Source of the DNA: Novosphingobium guangzhouense
GTDB taxonomy: Bacteria > Pseudomonadota > Alphaproteobacteria > Sphingomonadales > Sphingomonadaceae
Direction: 5' to 3'
Assembly: GCF_002896965.1 (NCBI RefSeq)
Contig: NZ_LYMM01000030.1
Location: 1-64,000 of the forward strand
Length of the DNA stretch: 64,000 nt
Below, in pieces: positions 20,082 to 28,968 of this stretch; the stretch's first letter is position 1; each line of letters starts with the position of its first letter. Under the pieces are notes generated by a model that was given only the letters and a program-made list of their open reading frames with translations, made no database searches and was not told the DNA's origin. The position numbers were made by a program, and so were the translations under genes.

Positions 20082-20860
20082 GGCGTGATCACCAGCCCAT
20101 CATAAGCGACCCGGACATTCTCAGGCACGGACGAAGCCAGTGTGGCATAGTCCATACTTTTGTCGAGATGCGTCAACACCGCCGTGCCCACGCGGCACGC
20201 GTCGGCCAGTTCGAGCGACATCGCCAGGTGCGCGTGCGTGGGGTGCGGTTCCCGACGCAGACAATCCACAACCAGCACGTCACAACGGTAGAAAAGATCG
20301 ATCATCCCGCGCGTAATCTGGTTGAAGTCCGTGGCATAACCCACTGATTTTCCATCAGCGTCGAACAGATATCCCGTGGAATCCATGCCGCCATGCGGCA
20401 TCTGCGTGTGGCCGACGCGAAAGCCCTCGCACAAGCGTACCGTGTCGAGGTTTTCCAGCGAAATCAGTGTCGGGTAACCGTGCTGCCCGGCAAACACATA
20501 ACCGAACCGCTGCCGAAGGCGGCGCACCGTTTCGGCATCTGCATAGCCTGGGATCGGGCCGGCACGTCCGTAACGCAAGGGTCGCAAGTCATCGATCCCA
20601 TGGCAATGATCAGCGTGGTCGTGCGTCCAGAATACCGCGTCGAGGCGGTGGATATCGTTGGCAAGAAGCTGGGCCCGCAAATCGGTCGGCGTGTCGACAA
20701 GGATGCGGGATCCCGCGTCGCTTTCCAGCAGGATGGCAACTCGCGTGCGGCGGTTCTTTGGCTCGGCAGGATCGCATGAACCCCAGTCAGCCTTTCCACC
20801 TTCGCCGCCGAGCCGGGGTACGCCGGTAGACGTGCCGCTGCCAAGGATCGTCACCTTCAC
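20078..20860 (-). CDS. MBL-fold metallo-hydrolase (PhnP-like)
   Basis: The 260-residue protein has the metallo-beta-lactamase fold signature HDHADHC: His80, His82, Asp84 and His85 in WTHDHADHCHGIDDL, after the start MKVTILGSGTSTGVPRLGG. That start (GSGTS.GVP) and overall length fit the PhnP/YcbJ-like branch, whose PhnP member is a cyclic ribose phosphodiesterase. The substrate here is unknown. It starts at GTG 20860, overlapping the tatD stop by 4 nt. Genes for tatD and this protein are often adjacent in alphaproteobacteria. Confidence 0.88.
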   Translation of the reverse strand: MKVTILGSGTSTGVPRLGGEGGKADWGSCDPAEPKNRRTRVAILLESDAGSRILVDTPTDLRAQLLANDIHRLDAVFWTHDHADHCHGIDDLRPLRYGRAGPIPGYADAETVRRLRQRFGYVFAGQHGYPTLISLENLDTVRLCEGFRVGHTQMPHGGMDSTGYLFDADGKSVGYATDFNQITRGMIDLFYRCDVLVVDCLRREPHPTHAHLAMSLELADACRVGTAVLTHLDKSMDYATLASSVPENVRVAYDGLVITP

Positions 20861-21636
20861 GCGTATTGTGCCTTGGTGAAGAGCGCGAAGAAATTGCGCG
20901 TCGTGGCCTCACCCAGTTCCTCCACACTCGTGCCGCGAAGCCCGGCAACGAAGCTGGCGGTATCGGCGGTGAATGCGGGTTCGCACTTGCGTCCCCGATG
21001 AGGCACCGGGGCCAGGAACGGGGAATCGGTTTCTACCAGCAAGCGATCTTCAGGAATAGTCTTAACTACGCCCTGCAAATCCTTGGCGTTCTTGAATGTC
21101 ACGATGCCAGATATGCTGATCGTCAGGCCAAGATCGAGCACCTTGCGGCCGAAATCAGCACTGGCGGTGAAGCAATGGATCAACGCGGGAAAGGCGCCCT
21201 TCCCCATTTCATCCTCGAGGATGCGGGCAGTATCTTCTTCTGCATCTCGGGTATGAATGATGATCGGCAACGCTGTCTGGCGGGAGACAGCGATATGTGT
21301 GCGGAACAGGGCCTGTTGCACATCACGATCGGACTTGTCGTAATAATAATCCAGCCCGGTTTCGCCGATGCCGATCACCCGCGGATGGGCCGCGGCTTCA
21401 AGCAAGGCCCCTTCCCCCATATCGGCATGCTGATCAGCCTCATGCGGGTGAATACCGACCGAGGCCCATACGTCGGGCTCTCGCGCCGCTGTAGCGACAA
21501 CGCGATCCCATTCCCGCTGCCGCGTCGATATATTCAGAAAGCCCTTGATACCGGCTTCCCGCGCACGCGCCAGAACGCCTTGCTGATCCTCGACCAGACC
21601 TTCGTATTCGAGATGGCAGTGGGAATCGATCAGCAT
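20857..21636 (-). CDS. tatD: TatD family metal-dependent hydrolase/DNase
   Basis: The 259-residue TIM-barrel protein has the family metal sites: DSHCHL at residues 4-9, GETGLDYYYD near the middle and ETDSPFLAPVPHRGR toward the end. TatD proteins are metal-dependent 3'-5' exonucleases linked to DNA repair; the YcfH/YabD-type members are usually next to metG, as here. Its ATG overlaps the metG stop by one base (TGATG). Confidence 0.92.
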   Translation of the reverse strand: MLIDSHCHLEYEGLVEDQQGVLARAREAGIKGFLNISTRQREWDRVVATAAREPDVWASVGIHPHEADQHADMGEGALLEAAAHPRVIGIGETGLDYYYDKSDRDVQQALFRTHIAVSRQTALPIIIHTRDAEEDTARILEDEMGKGAFPALIHCFTASADFGRKVLDLGLTISISGIVTFKNAKDLQGVVKTIPEDRLLVETDSPFLAPVPHRGRKCEPAFTADTASFVAGLRGTSVEELGEATTRNFFALFTKAQYA

Positions 21637-23195
21637 CAGGCCGCGGCATCCTCTGGGAGTTCAAGCCGGGGGAACACGCCCTGCGGCTTATCGACCTTGA
21701 AGCCCGAATTGGCCAGATCGGTAAACCAGTCTGCGTTACCGAGGGCGGCATAATCGCGTGCATTGCCAGCTTGCCCCATCTGGTCGAGCAGAGCGTCGAT
21801 CGCGGTCGGTACTACCGGGCGCACTGCGATGGCAAGGTCACGAACGACGCGGAACAGCGTCATCAGGACCGCCTCCATCCGCGCCGGATCGCTCTTGCGC
21901 AGAGCCCAGGGGGCTTGCTCATCCACATACTGGTTGCAGGCGAAGACTGCCCGCATCCATGCTTCAAGACCGCTACTGAAATCCAGCGCATCGAAGGCAG
22001 AGCGGAGCCCGGAAATGCCTTCGGCTACGGCTGTGAACAAGGCCTCATCAGCTTCGTTGCTTTCAAAACCAGCCTTAATTTCACCATCCATGTTCTTGAA
22101 AATCATGGAAAGGCTGCGCTGTGCAAGATTGCCGAAACTGTTGGCCAGTTCCGCGTTCGCTCGGGTGACGATCGCTTCGGCCGACCAGGAACCATCCTGA
22201 CCGAATGCCACTTCGCGCAGGAAAAAGTAGCGCAGCGTATCAACGCCGAAGGTCTCTGCCAGACCGATGGGGTCGGTCACGTTGCCAAGAGACTTGGATT
22301 CCTTCTGCCCCCGGTTCAGCAGGAAACCATGGCCGAATACCTGCTTGGGCAGTTCTAATCCGGCGCTCATCAGGAAAGCCGGCCAGTAGACGGTGTGGAA
22401 CCGAACGATGTCCTTGCCGATCAGGTGGACGTTGGCCGGCCAGAACTTTGCAAAGTCGGCAGTTTCTTCCGGGAAGCCCAGGCCGGTAATGTAATTGGTC
22501 AGAGCATCGACCCAGACATACATCACGTGATTATCGCTACCCGGCACCTTGATACCCCAGTCGAAGCTGGTGCGCGAGATGGATAGGTCGCGCAGACCGC
22601 CTTCGACGAAGCGCTGGATTTCGTTTCGGCGGCTTTCGGGACGGATGAAATCACCCGACGCGTAAAGCTCAAGCAGTTTGTCCTGATACCTGGAAAGGCG
22701 GAAGAACCACGATTCCTCGACCGTCCATTCAACCGGCGTGCCTTGCGGCGAAAGCTTTGCGCCGTCTTCGCCAGCCTGCAGTTCGCTTTCGTCATAATAA
22801 GCTTCGTCGCGTACCGAGTACCAGCCCTCGTAGCGATCGAGGTACAAGTCGCCATTGGCTTCCATCCGGCGCCATAGTTCTTGCGTCGCGGCGTGATGGC
22901 GCGGTTCAGTGGTGCGGATAAAGACATCGTATTCGATGTTCAGAGTGTCGCACATCACCTTGAAATAAGAAGACATTTCATCCGCAAGCGCAGCCGGCGT
23001 GGTGTCCAGATCGCGTGCCTTCTGGGCCATCTTGAGGCCATGTTCGTCCGTCCCGGTCTGGAACCGAACGTCGAAGCCTTCCGCCTTCTTGAAGCGCGCG
23101 ATCACGTCTGCCGCGATTGCCTCGTAGGCATGGCCGATATGGGGGCGCCCGTTGGGGTAGCTGATGGCTGTGGTGATGTAATAGGGCTCGCCCAT
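21636..23195 (-). CDS. metG: Methionyl-tRNA synthetase
   Basis: The 519-residue enzyme charges tRNA-Met. The class I motifs are seen as PHIGH (His19, His22) and the KMSKS-type loop as KESKS in GQKESKSLGN. No Cys-rich zinc knuckle is seen in the connective domain and no C-terminal tRNA-binding (OB) domain, so it belongs to the short form. It lies between holB (84-nt gap) and tatD (1-nt overlap). Confidence 0.95.
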   Translation of the reverse strand: MGEPYYITTAISYPNGRPHIGHAYEAIAADVIARFKKAEGFDVRFQTGTDEHGLKMAQKARDLDTTPAALADEMSSYFKVMCDTLNIEYDVFIRTTEPRHHAATQELWRRMEANGDLYLDRYEGWYSVRDEAYYDESELQAGEDGAKLSPQGTPVEWTVEESWFFRLSRYQDKLLELYASGDFIRPESRRNEIQRFVEGGLRDLSISRTSFDWGIKVPGSDNHVMYVWVDALTNYITGLGFPEETADFAKFWPANVHLIGKDIVRFHTVYWPAFLMSAGLELPKQVFGHGFLLNRGQKESKSLGNVTDPIGLAETFGVDTLRYFFLREVAFGQDGSWSAEAIVTRANAELANSFGNLAQRSLSMIFKNMDGEIKAGFESNEADEALFTAVAEGISGLRSAFDALDFSSGLEAWMRAVFACNQYVDEQAPWALRKSDPARMEAVLMTLFRVVRDLAIAVRPVVPTAIDALLDQMGQAGNARDYAALGNADWFTDLANSGFKVDKPQGVFPRLELPEDAAA

Positions 23196-23278
23196 GCGGC
23201 GTCGCGCTTTCCTGGCTGGTGTTTACAGGTCAATATTCAAGTGCGTTCTGAACATCCCGCAGGAGTCCCGAAATCGCG

Positions 23279-24256
23279 CTAACGTGCCGCTTCTCTAGGC
23301 ATCGCGGCCGAGGCCAGCAACCCGCCAATTTCCATAATCAGGAGGCCAGCGTCGAAATTGTAGGTTGGCGCCTGCGTCGCAAGCCTGGTCAGCGTGCCAT
23401 AAGCATCGATTATGGCGAGCTGTCTGCGACGGGGAGCATCACGCAGTTGCTGGACCAGCACCGAACGCGCCAGTTCCAGCGCTGCAAGCTGCCGGTCGCG
23501 AGCGGGACGCCCTCCCATCTCTTCAGCCAATGCGCCGCGTAGCGCAAAGTCGGGATCGCCGCGCTGGAGAATGCGCATCATCAAGGCGTGGATGCCGCCA
23601 AGGTCATGCTCGACGATATCGAGCGCCACGCCGGGGGACCCCTGCGCTGCGGCGATTGCTGCGGAGCGAGCGGTGGCGTCGGCCTGCGGGGCATCCCGGC
23701 GAATGACTGCATCAAGCTCATCCGGCCTCAGCGCCGCGAAACGCAGCACACGGCAACGGGAACGGATAGTCGGCAGCAAACGGCCCGGCTGATGTGCTAT
23801 AAGCAGGAAATACGTGCCTGCAGGCGGTTCTTCCAGCGCCTTGAGCAGTGCGTTTACTGCGCCCTTCTCCATGTCATCGGCGGGATCGATGATGATGGCG
23901 CGGCGATCGCCAAGGGTCGGTTTCGTCGCAAGGCGGCGGATCATTCCGCGCACCTGATCGACGGTGATGTTGCGCTTTGTCTGGTACGGCTTGCCGTCCG
24001 CCTTCTTCTTCGCTTCGTCGTCGTTGGCGGGAAGATGATCGAGAATGTGGATATCGGGATGCGTTTCGACATCCGGCACGGCAGCGCCGGGCTGGCGCAC
24101 AAGCTCAGCCGCTGCAGCCCGTGCGAAAGCGCGCTTGCCCAGACCCTTGCCGCCGCTCAGCAGCCAGGCATGATGCATGCGCTCCGACGCGATGGCCGCA
24201 AGCCATTCCTGCCACGCTGCGTCCTGACCGACGAAGGGCTTTTCTGCGTCAGTCAT
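23279..24256 (-). CDS. holB: DNA polymerase III subunit delta'
   Basis: This is a clamp-loader subunit in the replisome. The 325-residue protein has an AAA+ core with a modified P-loop (LLSGGKGLGKRAFA, where delta' does not need to bind ATP) and the sensor segment around KALEEPPAGTYFLLIAHQPGRLLPTIRSRC, with the SRC motif. The zinc-binding cysteines of E. coli delta' are missing after RQPGAAVPDVETHPD. The ATG overlaps the tmk stop by 4 nt. tmk-holB-metG-tatD is a conserved order. Confidence 0.92.
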   Translation of the reverse strand: MTDAEKPFVGQDAAWQEWLAAIASERMHHAWLLSGGKGLGKRAFARAAAAELVRQPGAAVPDVETHPDIHILDHLPANDDEAKKKADGKPYQTKRNITVDQVRGMIRRLATKPTLGDRRAIIIDPADDMEKGAVNALLKALEEPPAGTYFLLIAHQPGRLLPTIRSRCRVLRFAALRPDELDAVIRRDAPQADATARSAAIAAAQGSPGVALDIVEHDLGGIHALMMRILQRGDPDFALRGALAEEMGGRPARDRQLAALELARSVLVQQLRDAPRRRQLAIIDAYGTLTRLATQAPTYNFDAGLLIMEIGGLLASAAMPREAAR

Positions 24257-24894
24257 GGCAGCAGAGGCGCCAGAGCGGAGAGCACAAGGGCGTGCGTGTC
24301 CAGCGGGCTGCCGTCACCGTCGATCCGGGCAAAACGGGCAGGCTCGGTCGTCGCGAATGAGGCGAACGCGCTGGCGACCCTTTCATGGTAGGCAGCATCG
24401 CGCCCACCAATGCGGTCGCTGCCCTGCGTGTCGCGCAAGGCGAGCCTTTGCATCGCCACCGTCGGCGTGACTTCCACCAGCACGGTAAGGTCGGGCAGCA
24501 GCCCTTCGCTACCGATGGCATGCAGTGTTGCGATATCCGCATCCGACAGGCCACCGCCGCCGCCCTGATAGGCCCGACTCGAATCAAGATAGCGGTCGCA
24601 GATTACCCAAGCCCCGCGCGCCAGCGCTGGGCGGATAAGACGGTGGACATGGTCCGATCGCGCAGCTGCAAAGAGGAGCGCTTCGGCGCGCGGGTTCCAG
24701 CTTTCGCCGCCGTCACCCTCTACACCGTCAAGCAGCAGGGCGCGGATCGCCTCCGCCCCGGCAGTGCCGCCCGGCTCGCGCGTGGTGACTACTTCCAGAC
24801 CGCGTGCGCGCAGCGCCTCTGCAAGCAGGCGGGCCTGAGTAGACTTGCCGGCCCCTTCCCCGCCTTCAAGCGCTATGAATCGACCCTGCGTCAT
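24253..24894 (-). CDS. tmk: Thymidylate kinase
   Basis: This enzyme phosphorylates dTMP to dTDP. The 213-residue protein has a P-loop at residues 11-19 (GGEGAGKST), the DRYLDSSRAYQG motif of the dTMP site and a TREPGG motif after the P-loop. I placed the start at MTQGRFIALEGG (24894), because it overlaps the dac stop as ATGA. A longer frame to 24936 would overlap dac by 46 nt without a clear ribosome-binding site. Confidence 0.94.
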   Translation of the reverse strand: MTQGRFIALEGGEGAGKSTQARLLAEALRARGLEVVTTREPGGTAGAEAIRALLLDGVEGDGGESWNPRAEALLFAAARSDHVHRLIRPALARGAWVICDRYLDSSRAYQGGGGGLSDADIATLHAIGSEGLLPDLTVLVEVTPTVAMQRLALRDTQGSDRIGGRDAAYHERVASAFASFATTEPARFARIDGDGSPLDTHALVLSALAPLLP

Positions 24895-26048
24895 GTGAAG
24901 AGGTTGATAAGCCCGTTCAGCAGTCTGTCCAGCCATCCGGCCGGACCGACATCGCGACCGGCGTAAAGCGGCACACGACCGGGGGCGAGGCCGGCAACGC
25001 GGATTTCCAGTTCGCCGACCTGCTCGCCCTTGCGGATCGGGGCTTTGATCGGACCATCGTAATGGACCGCAAGCGTGATGCCCGGCTGGGTCCCGCGAGG
25101 GATCGTGGCGTGGACTTCACGGTTGGCAACCAGCGGAAGCGAGCGGGCGTCACCGCCTTGCACCTTGGCCTGTGCGATCGTCTGCCCCTGATCGAACAGG
25201 TGCCGCGTATCCCAAGCGGCGAAGCCCCATTCCAGCAGGGCCTTGGCCGCGTCGTCACGCACCTTGGGAAGCGGAGAGCCTGCCAGCACCATCACGAGCC
25301 GCCGTCCGCCGCGTTCCGCCGTGCCAAGGAAGTTGTACCCTGCTTCGCGGGTGTAACCGGTCTTGATGCCGTCTGCCCCCGGCACGACGCCCACTGTCGG
25401 GTCATGACTGCGCATGTGCACATCGCGCCAGACCCAGCGCTTGTGGCCCGAAAACTCTCGGTAAAGATCGGGATAGCGGGTGATCATCGCATCGGCCAGC
25501 CGCACGAGGTCACTGGCGGTGACGTAAGTGTTGCCTTCGTCCATCCAGCCGTTCGGCGTGTTGTAGTGGCTGCGCGTCATGCCAAGGCGCCGCGCGGCGT
25601 CGTTCATCTTGGCGGCCCATGCCTGAATACTGCCGGCGTACCCTTCGCCCAGCACGACGGCGGCATCGTTCGCTGAAGCGGTCATGATGCCATGGAGCAG
25701 GTCGCGCGTGGTCGGCCTGTCCTTCGTCGTAATGTACATGTTGGTGCCCTTGGCGAACCATTCCTTCTCGGTTTCGGGGCGCTCCTGGAACTGACGGTCC
25801 ATGCTGAGACGTCCGGCACCGATTTCCTCGAAAGCGACGAAGGCAGTCATCACCTTGGTCACCGATGCAGGCAGGAAGGGGGTGTCAGGGTGCTTCTGTT
25901 CCAGCACCTGGCCGGAGCCGAGGTCGACCAGCAGGCTGACCGGGATCGGAGCGACCTGCGGCGGCGGAGCCGGAATGGTGGCTGCCGAGGCACTGACCGG
26001 GACAGAGACGGCCAGCGCCAGCTTGAGGATGGTGGAAAACGACTTCAA
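24891..26048 (-). CDS. D-alanyl-D-alanine carboxypeptidase (PBP5/6 type)
   Basis: This low-molecular-mass penicillin-binding protein trims the terminal D-Ala from peptidoglycan pentapeptides in the periplasm. The 385-residue precursor has a signal peptide (through about residue 22), the active-site SVTK (Ser62, Lys65), SAN (Ser126-Asn128) and KTG (Lys230-Gly232) motifs, and a C-terminal PBP5-type domain ending in a likely amphipathic anchor (GWLDRLLNGLINLFT). It starts at TTG 26048, with GGGAGAAG 7 nt upstream. The tmk ATG overlaps its stop. Confidence 0.93.
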   Translation of the reverse strand: MKSFSTILKLALAVSVPVSASAATIPAPPPQVAPIPVSLLVDLGSGQVLEQKHPDTPFLPASVTKVMTAFVAFEEIGAGRLSMDRQFQERPETEKEWFAKGTNMYITTKDRPTTRDLLHGIMTASANDAAVVLGEGYAGSIQAWAAKMNDAARRLGMTRSHYNTPNGWMDEGNTYVTASDLVRLADAMITRYPDLYREFSGHKRWVWRDVHMRSHDPTVGVVPGADGIKTGYTREAGYNFLGTAERGGRRLVMVLAGSPLPKVRDDAAKALLEWGFAAWDTRHLFDQGQTIAQAKVQGGDARSLPLVANREVHATIPRGTQPGITLAVHYDGPIKAPIRKGEQVGELEIRVAGLAPGRVPLYAGRDVGPAGWLDRLLNGLINLFT

Positions 26049-26107
26049 GACCCGACTTCTCCCGCGCGCCTGTAGGCGTCTGGCTGCGCGCGGGAAAGGT
26101 TTAACGT

Positions 26108-27079
26108 TCAGTCCGCGCCGAGGATTCGGGCATCCCTATAGCCCGCGCTTCGGGCCTTCTCCAGCGCCGGCGCGGCTTTTGCACGGTTCGCGTAAGGACC
26201 AAGCCGTACGCGCCAGAACTTGCCCGCTGCCGATACCGTGCCACCAAGCTGTGCAGCAACCTTGCGCGCGGACGCTTCGGACGAAAATGCCGCCACCTGA
26301 ACGTAAGTGGAGCCTTTCTCGGCAGGCCGAGATGCCTCGGGCTTTGGCGCCGGAGGTTTCGGTGCCGGAGCTTCTGGCGCAGGCGCCACGACACTGGTTG
26401 CGGCAGGCTTTGGTGCTGGCGTAGTCCGCGTCGGCGCAGTGACCGCCGGCGGTGCCGCCTTCGGCGCGGAAGCGATTGCCGGAGGCTGCCCTGATGGCAT
26501 GGCCGGCGGCGTCGAAGGAGGGGGCAGCAGCGGCGATTGCTCGGCGAGCTTTCGGCGCAGAACCTTAAGCAACCCTTCCGGCGTCTCCATGCGTTCGGGC
26601 GCCCGATTGCCGGCACGCAGCATGGCGCGTTCCTGCTCGGGCGGGTTGACGCGACGGACGCGAACTGCGGCCTTCACTCCGGCGGGAAGCGCCATCTGCG
26701 CCGATGCCTGCGGTGAAAGTTCGATGAGCGCATCGTTGCTCATTGGCCCGCGTCGCTCGATCCGGACAAGGATGGTCCTGCCGGTGCCAAGCGAAGTAAC
26801 CTCGACATAGCAGGGCAGCGGCAGTGTTTTGTGTGCGGCCGTAACACCCTCGCCCTGCCCGGTGACGGCATTGCCGACGGCGTCGTAGTTGAGCTGGTCT
26901 GTCGGCGTCCAGACGGTGCTGCCGATAGTGAAAGGCTCTCCGACAACGACGGGATAGTCAGCCGCAGGCCCCGTCGCGGGGGCCACGGCCTGAGGTGATC
27001 GGGAAGCGGCAAAGGCCCCTCCCGAGCCGAGCAGGATCAGCGCCGCAAGCGGCAGGGCATGGTTAACGGGCAATCTCAT
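26108..27079 (-). CDS. rlpA: RlpA-like double-psi barrel protein with SPOR domain
   Basis: The 323-residue precursor has a signal peptide (RLPVNHALPLAALILLGSGG, cleaved after AFA), an RlpA-type double-psi beta-barrel region (YPVVVGEPFTIGS, then GEGVTAAHKTLPLPC and RIERRGPM), a long Ala/Pro linker and a C-terminal SPOR domain (TYVQVAAFSSEASARKVAAQ) that binds denuded glycan strands at the septum. RlpA proteins act as septal lytic transglycosylases or enhancers of them. The ATG at 27079 overlaps the upstream mltB gene by 17 nt. Confidence 0.85.
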   Translation of the reverse strand: MRLPVNHALPLAALILLGSGGAFAASRSPQAVAPATGPAADYPVVVGEPFTIGSTVWTPTDQLNYDAVGNAVTGQGEGVTAAHKTLPLPCYVEVTSLGTGRTILVRIERRGPMSNDALIELSPQASAQMALPAGVKAAVRVRRVNPPEQERAMLRAGNRAPERMETPEGLLKVLRRKLAEQSPLLPPPSTPPAMPSGQPPAIASAPKAAPPAVTAPTRTTPAPKPAATSVVAPAPEAPAPKPPAPKPEASRPAEKGSTYVQVAAFSSEASARKVAAQLGGTVSAAGKFWRVRLGPYANRAKAAPALEKARSAGYRDARILGAD

Positions 27080-28106
27080 CTGCAAGCAACCCCACGGACA
27101 TGGCGTAGTAGTTCGAGCAGTTGTACTGGAGGATAACCCGATAATTACCGGTTAACAGATAAGCAGGCGTGCCCGGCCCGTCAGGCTGAAAGAGCGATGC
27201 GAGGACGTCCCCGCCGATGGCGCCCTGTGGCGTTACGCCAAGGGCGCGCCATTGCGACACCGGCTTCCACTGTGAATGACGGGCATGGACTGCCGCGCAG
27301 GAGGGCGAGGACAGCTTTGTCGCATAGGCGTTCACGTTGAAGCCGGAAGGCAGGCTTGCGCGCACGCCCCAGGGTTGGCCCGGCCGCCATCCCGCATCAC
27401 GAAAGTAGTTAGCGATCGATGCCAGAGTGTCTGCCGAGTTCGAGAAGATGTCAGCCCGCCCATCGCCGTCACCATCCACCGCAAGCCGCAGGTAGACGCT
27501 TGGCAGGAACTGCGGATAGCCGAAGGCGCCTGCCCAACTGCCCTTCAGTTGCGAGCGGGGCACGCCCCGATCCACCATCTTCATGAGTGCGATGAGTTCG
27601 CCTTCAAACAGTTCGTGGCGACGCCCTTCCCAGGCCAGCGTGGCCAGAGATCGGGCAAGGTCGAAATCACCGGTATAGCTGCCGTAATTGGTCTCGTGCC
27701 CCCAGATCGCGAAAAGAATCGGTGCGGGCACGCCATAGCGACGCTCGATCCCGGGCAGGATCGAGCCAAGCGAAGCGTAGCGCGACTTTCCGCGCGCCAC
27801 GATCGAACTTCCCACGTGCTGGGAGATGTAAGGCGCCAGCGGCGGCGGCGCCCCCCGACTGCCGGGCTGCGAATTATCAAGCGCAATCACCCGCTCATTA
27901 GGCGTGAGGCCGGAGAGAACGGCGGAAATCGCCCCCTCGCTGACCCCTTGTGTGCGGGCGTGAGATGCCACGGTGCGCAGGTAATCGGGGAACGTTTCCG
28001 GCTGCGCGCAGGCCTGCGCCGCAGGTAGCGCCAGCACTATGGCGAAGACGGGAAGACGCAGCGATCGCATGAAGGTTGCAAAGGTCATCGCCAGGAAACT
28101 TCGCAC
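27063..28106 (-). CDS. Lytic murein transglycosylase (MltB/SLT-2 type)
   Basis: This enzyme cleaves peptidoglycan glycan strands with 1,6-anhydro product formation. The 347-residue precursor has a signal peptide (RLPVFAIVLALPAAQACA), the MltB-type motif FAIWGHETNYGSYTGDFD that carries the catalytic Glu, and GSWAGAFGYPQFLPS. The GTG start at 28106 is supported by GAGG 6 nt upstream; a shorter ATG start at 28070 is the alternative. It is the first gene of the chain mltB-rlpA-dac, which groups three wall-remodelling enzymes. Confidence 0.88.
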   Translation of the reverse strand: MRSFLAMTFATFMRSLRLPVFAIVLALPAAQACAQPETFPDYLRTVASHARTQGVSEGAISAVLSGLTPNERVIALDNSQPGSRGAPPPLAPYISQHVGSSIVARGKSRYASLGSILPGIERRYGVPAPILFAIWGHETNYGSYTGDFDLARSLATLAWEGRRHELFEGELIALMKMVDRGVPRSQLKGSWAGAFGYPQFLPSVYLRLAVDGDGDGRADIFSNSADTLASIANYFRDAGWRPGQPWGVRASLPSGFNVNAYATKLSSPSCAAVHARHSQWKPVSQWRALGVTPQGAIGGDVLASLFQPDGPGTPAYLLTGNYRVILQYNCSNYYAMSVGLLADEIAR

Positions 28107-28191
28107 AAAGCGCCTCGGTTGCAAATGGGCCGACGCGCGCCGTCGTGGACAGTCGCCGCAAACCTAATGCTCTTCATCGAGCATCAACCCC

Positions 28192-28219
28192 TTGCGCCAG
28201 CCCAACTTTGGGCTATGCG
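28192..28219 (+). promoter_or_regulatory. Weak candidate promoter of tRNA-Ser with an inverted repeat in the spacer
   Basis: TTGCGC (28192-28197), a 16-nt spacer and TATGCG (28214-28219) lie just before the tRNA gene. The spacer includes a perfect repeat AGCCCA...TGGGCT (28199-28214). Another perfect inverted repeat, ATGCTC...GAGCAT, is at 28167-28184. The promoter match is poor, so this is low confidence. Confidence 0.3.
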
Positions 28220-28231
28220 CAACAACAGAGC

Positions 28232-28321
28232 GGACAGGTGGCCGAGTGGTTTAAGGCAGCGGTCTTGAAAACCGCCGTGGGTGCAAGCTCACCGTGGGTT
28301 CGAATCCCACCCTGTCCGCCA
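28232..28321 (+). tRNA. tRNA-Ser (anticodon TGA)
   Basis: A 90-nt gene folds as a class II tRNA: acceptor arms GGACAGG and CCTGTCC, anticodon loop CTTGAAA with TGA, a long variable arm (GTGGGTGCAAGCTCAC), T-loop GGTTCGAATCC, and an encoded CCA end. It decodes UCA and probably other UCN codons. Its 3' end is the attachment site of the island described below. Confidence 0.97.
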
Positions 28322-28322
28322 A
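28302..28322 (+). repeat. Left attachment-site candidate at the tRNA-Ser 3' end
   Basis: This 21-nt segment covers the T-arm and acceptor end of tRNA-Ser. It matches 53678-53698 at 18 of 21 positions, including an unbroken 12-nt core CCTGTCCGCCAA. Such repeats flank elements that insert by tyrosine integrases at tRNA 3' ends. Confidence 0.65.
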
Positions 28323-28346
28323 ATCCCCCTCCACAAGGGGCCACAG

Positions 28347-28872
28347 ATGGACAGCCATCGGCTTTACCTTCTGGTGAACCCATGCGGGCCCAGGCCTTGG
28401 AAATGGAACTACGCCTACGACGGCAAACAGAAGACGATGGCGTTCGAGAGCTATCCAGTTGTGTCTCTGGCCGATGCAAGGACGAAGCGCGATGAGAACC
28501 GCGCCATCCTGCTCGAGGGGAAAGATCGCGCCATTCAGAAGAAATTGCGGATCGAGGAAAATCTGAACAGCCCGCAATACGCTCGAACTTGTCGCACATG
28601 ACTGGCTCGAAACCGTCGAGCCGCAGTGGGCCCGGATCCATGCCGGAGACATCCTGCGTAGTTTTGAATGCGATGTCTTCCCAGCCATCGGAGATCTTCC
28701 AATCGCTGAATTGACGCCGCCGAAAATTATCCAGATTCTGCGATCAGTCGAAGAGCGCCATGCCATCGAATCAGCACGGCGGCTGAGGCAGCGAATCTCT
28801 GCGGTATTTGTCTATGCGATCGCCTGCAGCATGAAGACCTCTCAATGCGCTGCGCCGTGCCCGGTTTCGTGA
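28347..28872 (+). pseudogene. Tyrosine integrase (P4 type), frameshifted and truncated
   Basis: From 28347 the first frame encodes an N-terminal arm-binding domain (MDSHRLYLLVNPCG, then VSLADARTKRDENRAILLEG, as in DUF4102). It stops at 28601. A second frame from about 28580 continues with the core-binding domain (ELVAHDWLETVEPQWARI, then GDLPIAELTPPKIIQILRSV and ISAVFVYAIA) to a stop at 28870-28872. The frameshift lies about 28563-28580. The catalytic domain with the Arg-His-Arg-Tyr residues is absent. It begins 26 nt after the tRNA, the normal place for an island integrase. Confidence 0.85.
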
Positions 28873-28968
28873 CAGCGACGAGCCGCCCTCGCCGACAGTC
28901 ACCCCGCCTTTGCCAGTGCAGAACCCTGTGCCCGTTCACGGGTTATAGGCAGCAAAGGAACCTGCATC

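Noticed and set aside
28873..28968. Further part of the integrase catalytic domain
   Set aside because: No frame here gives recombinase motifs; only a short hairpin CCCGT...ACGGG is visible.
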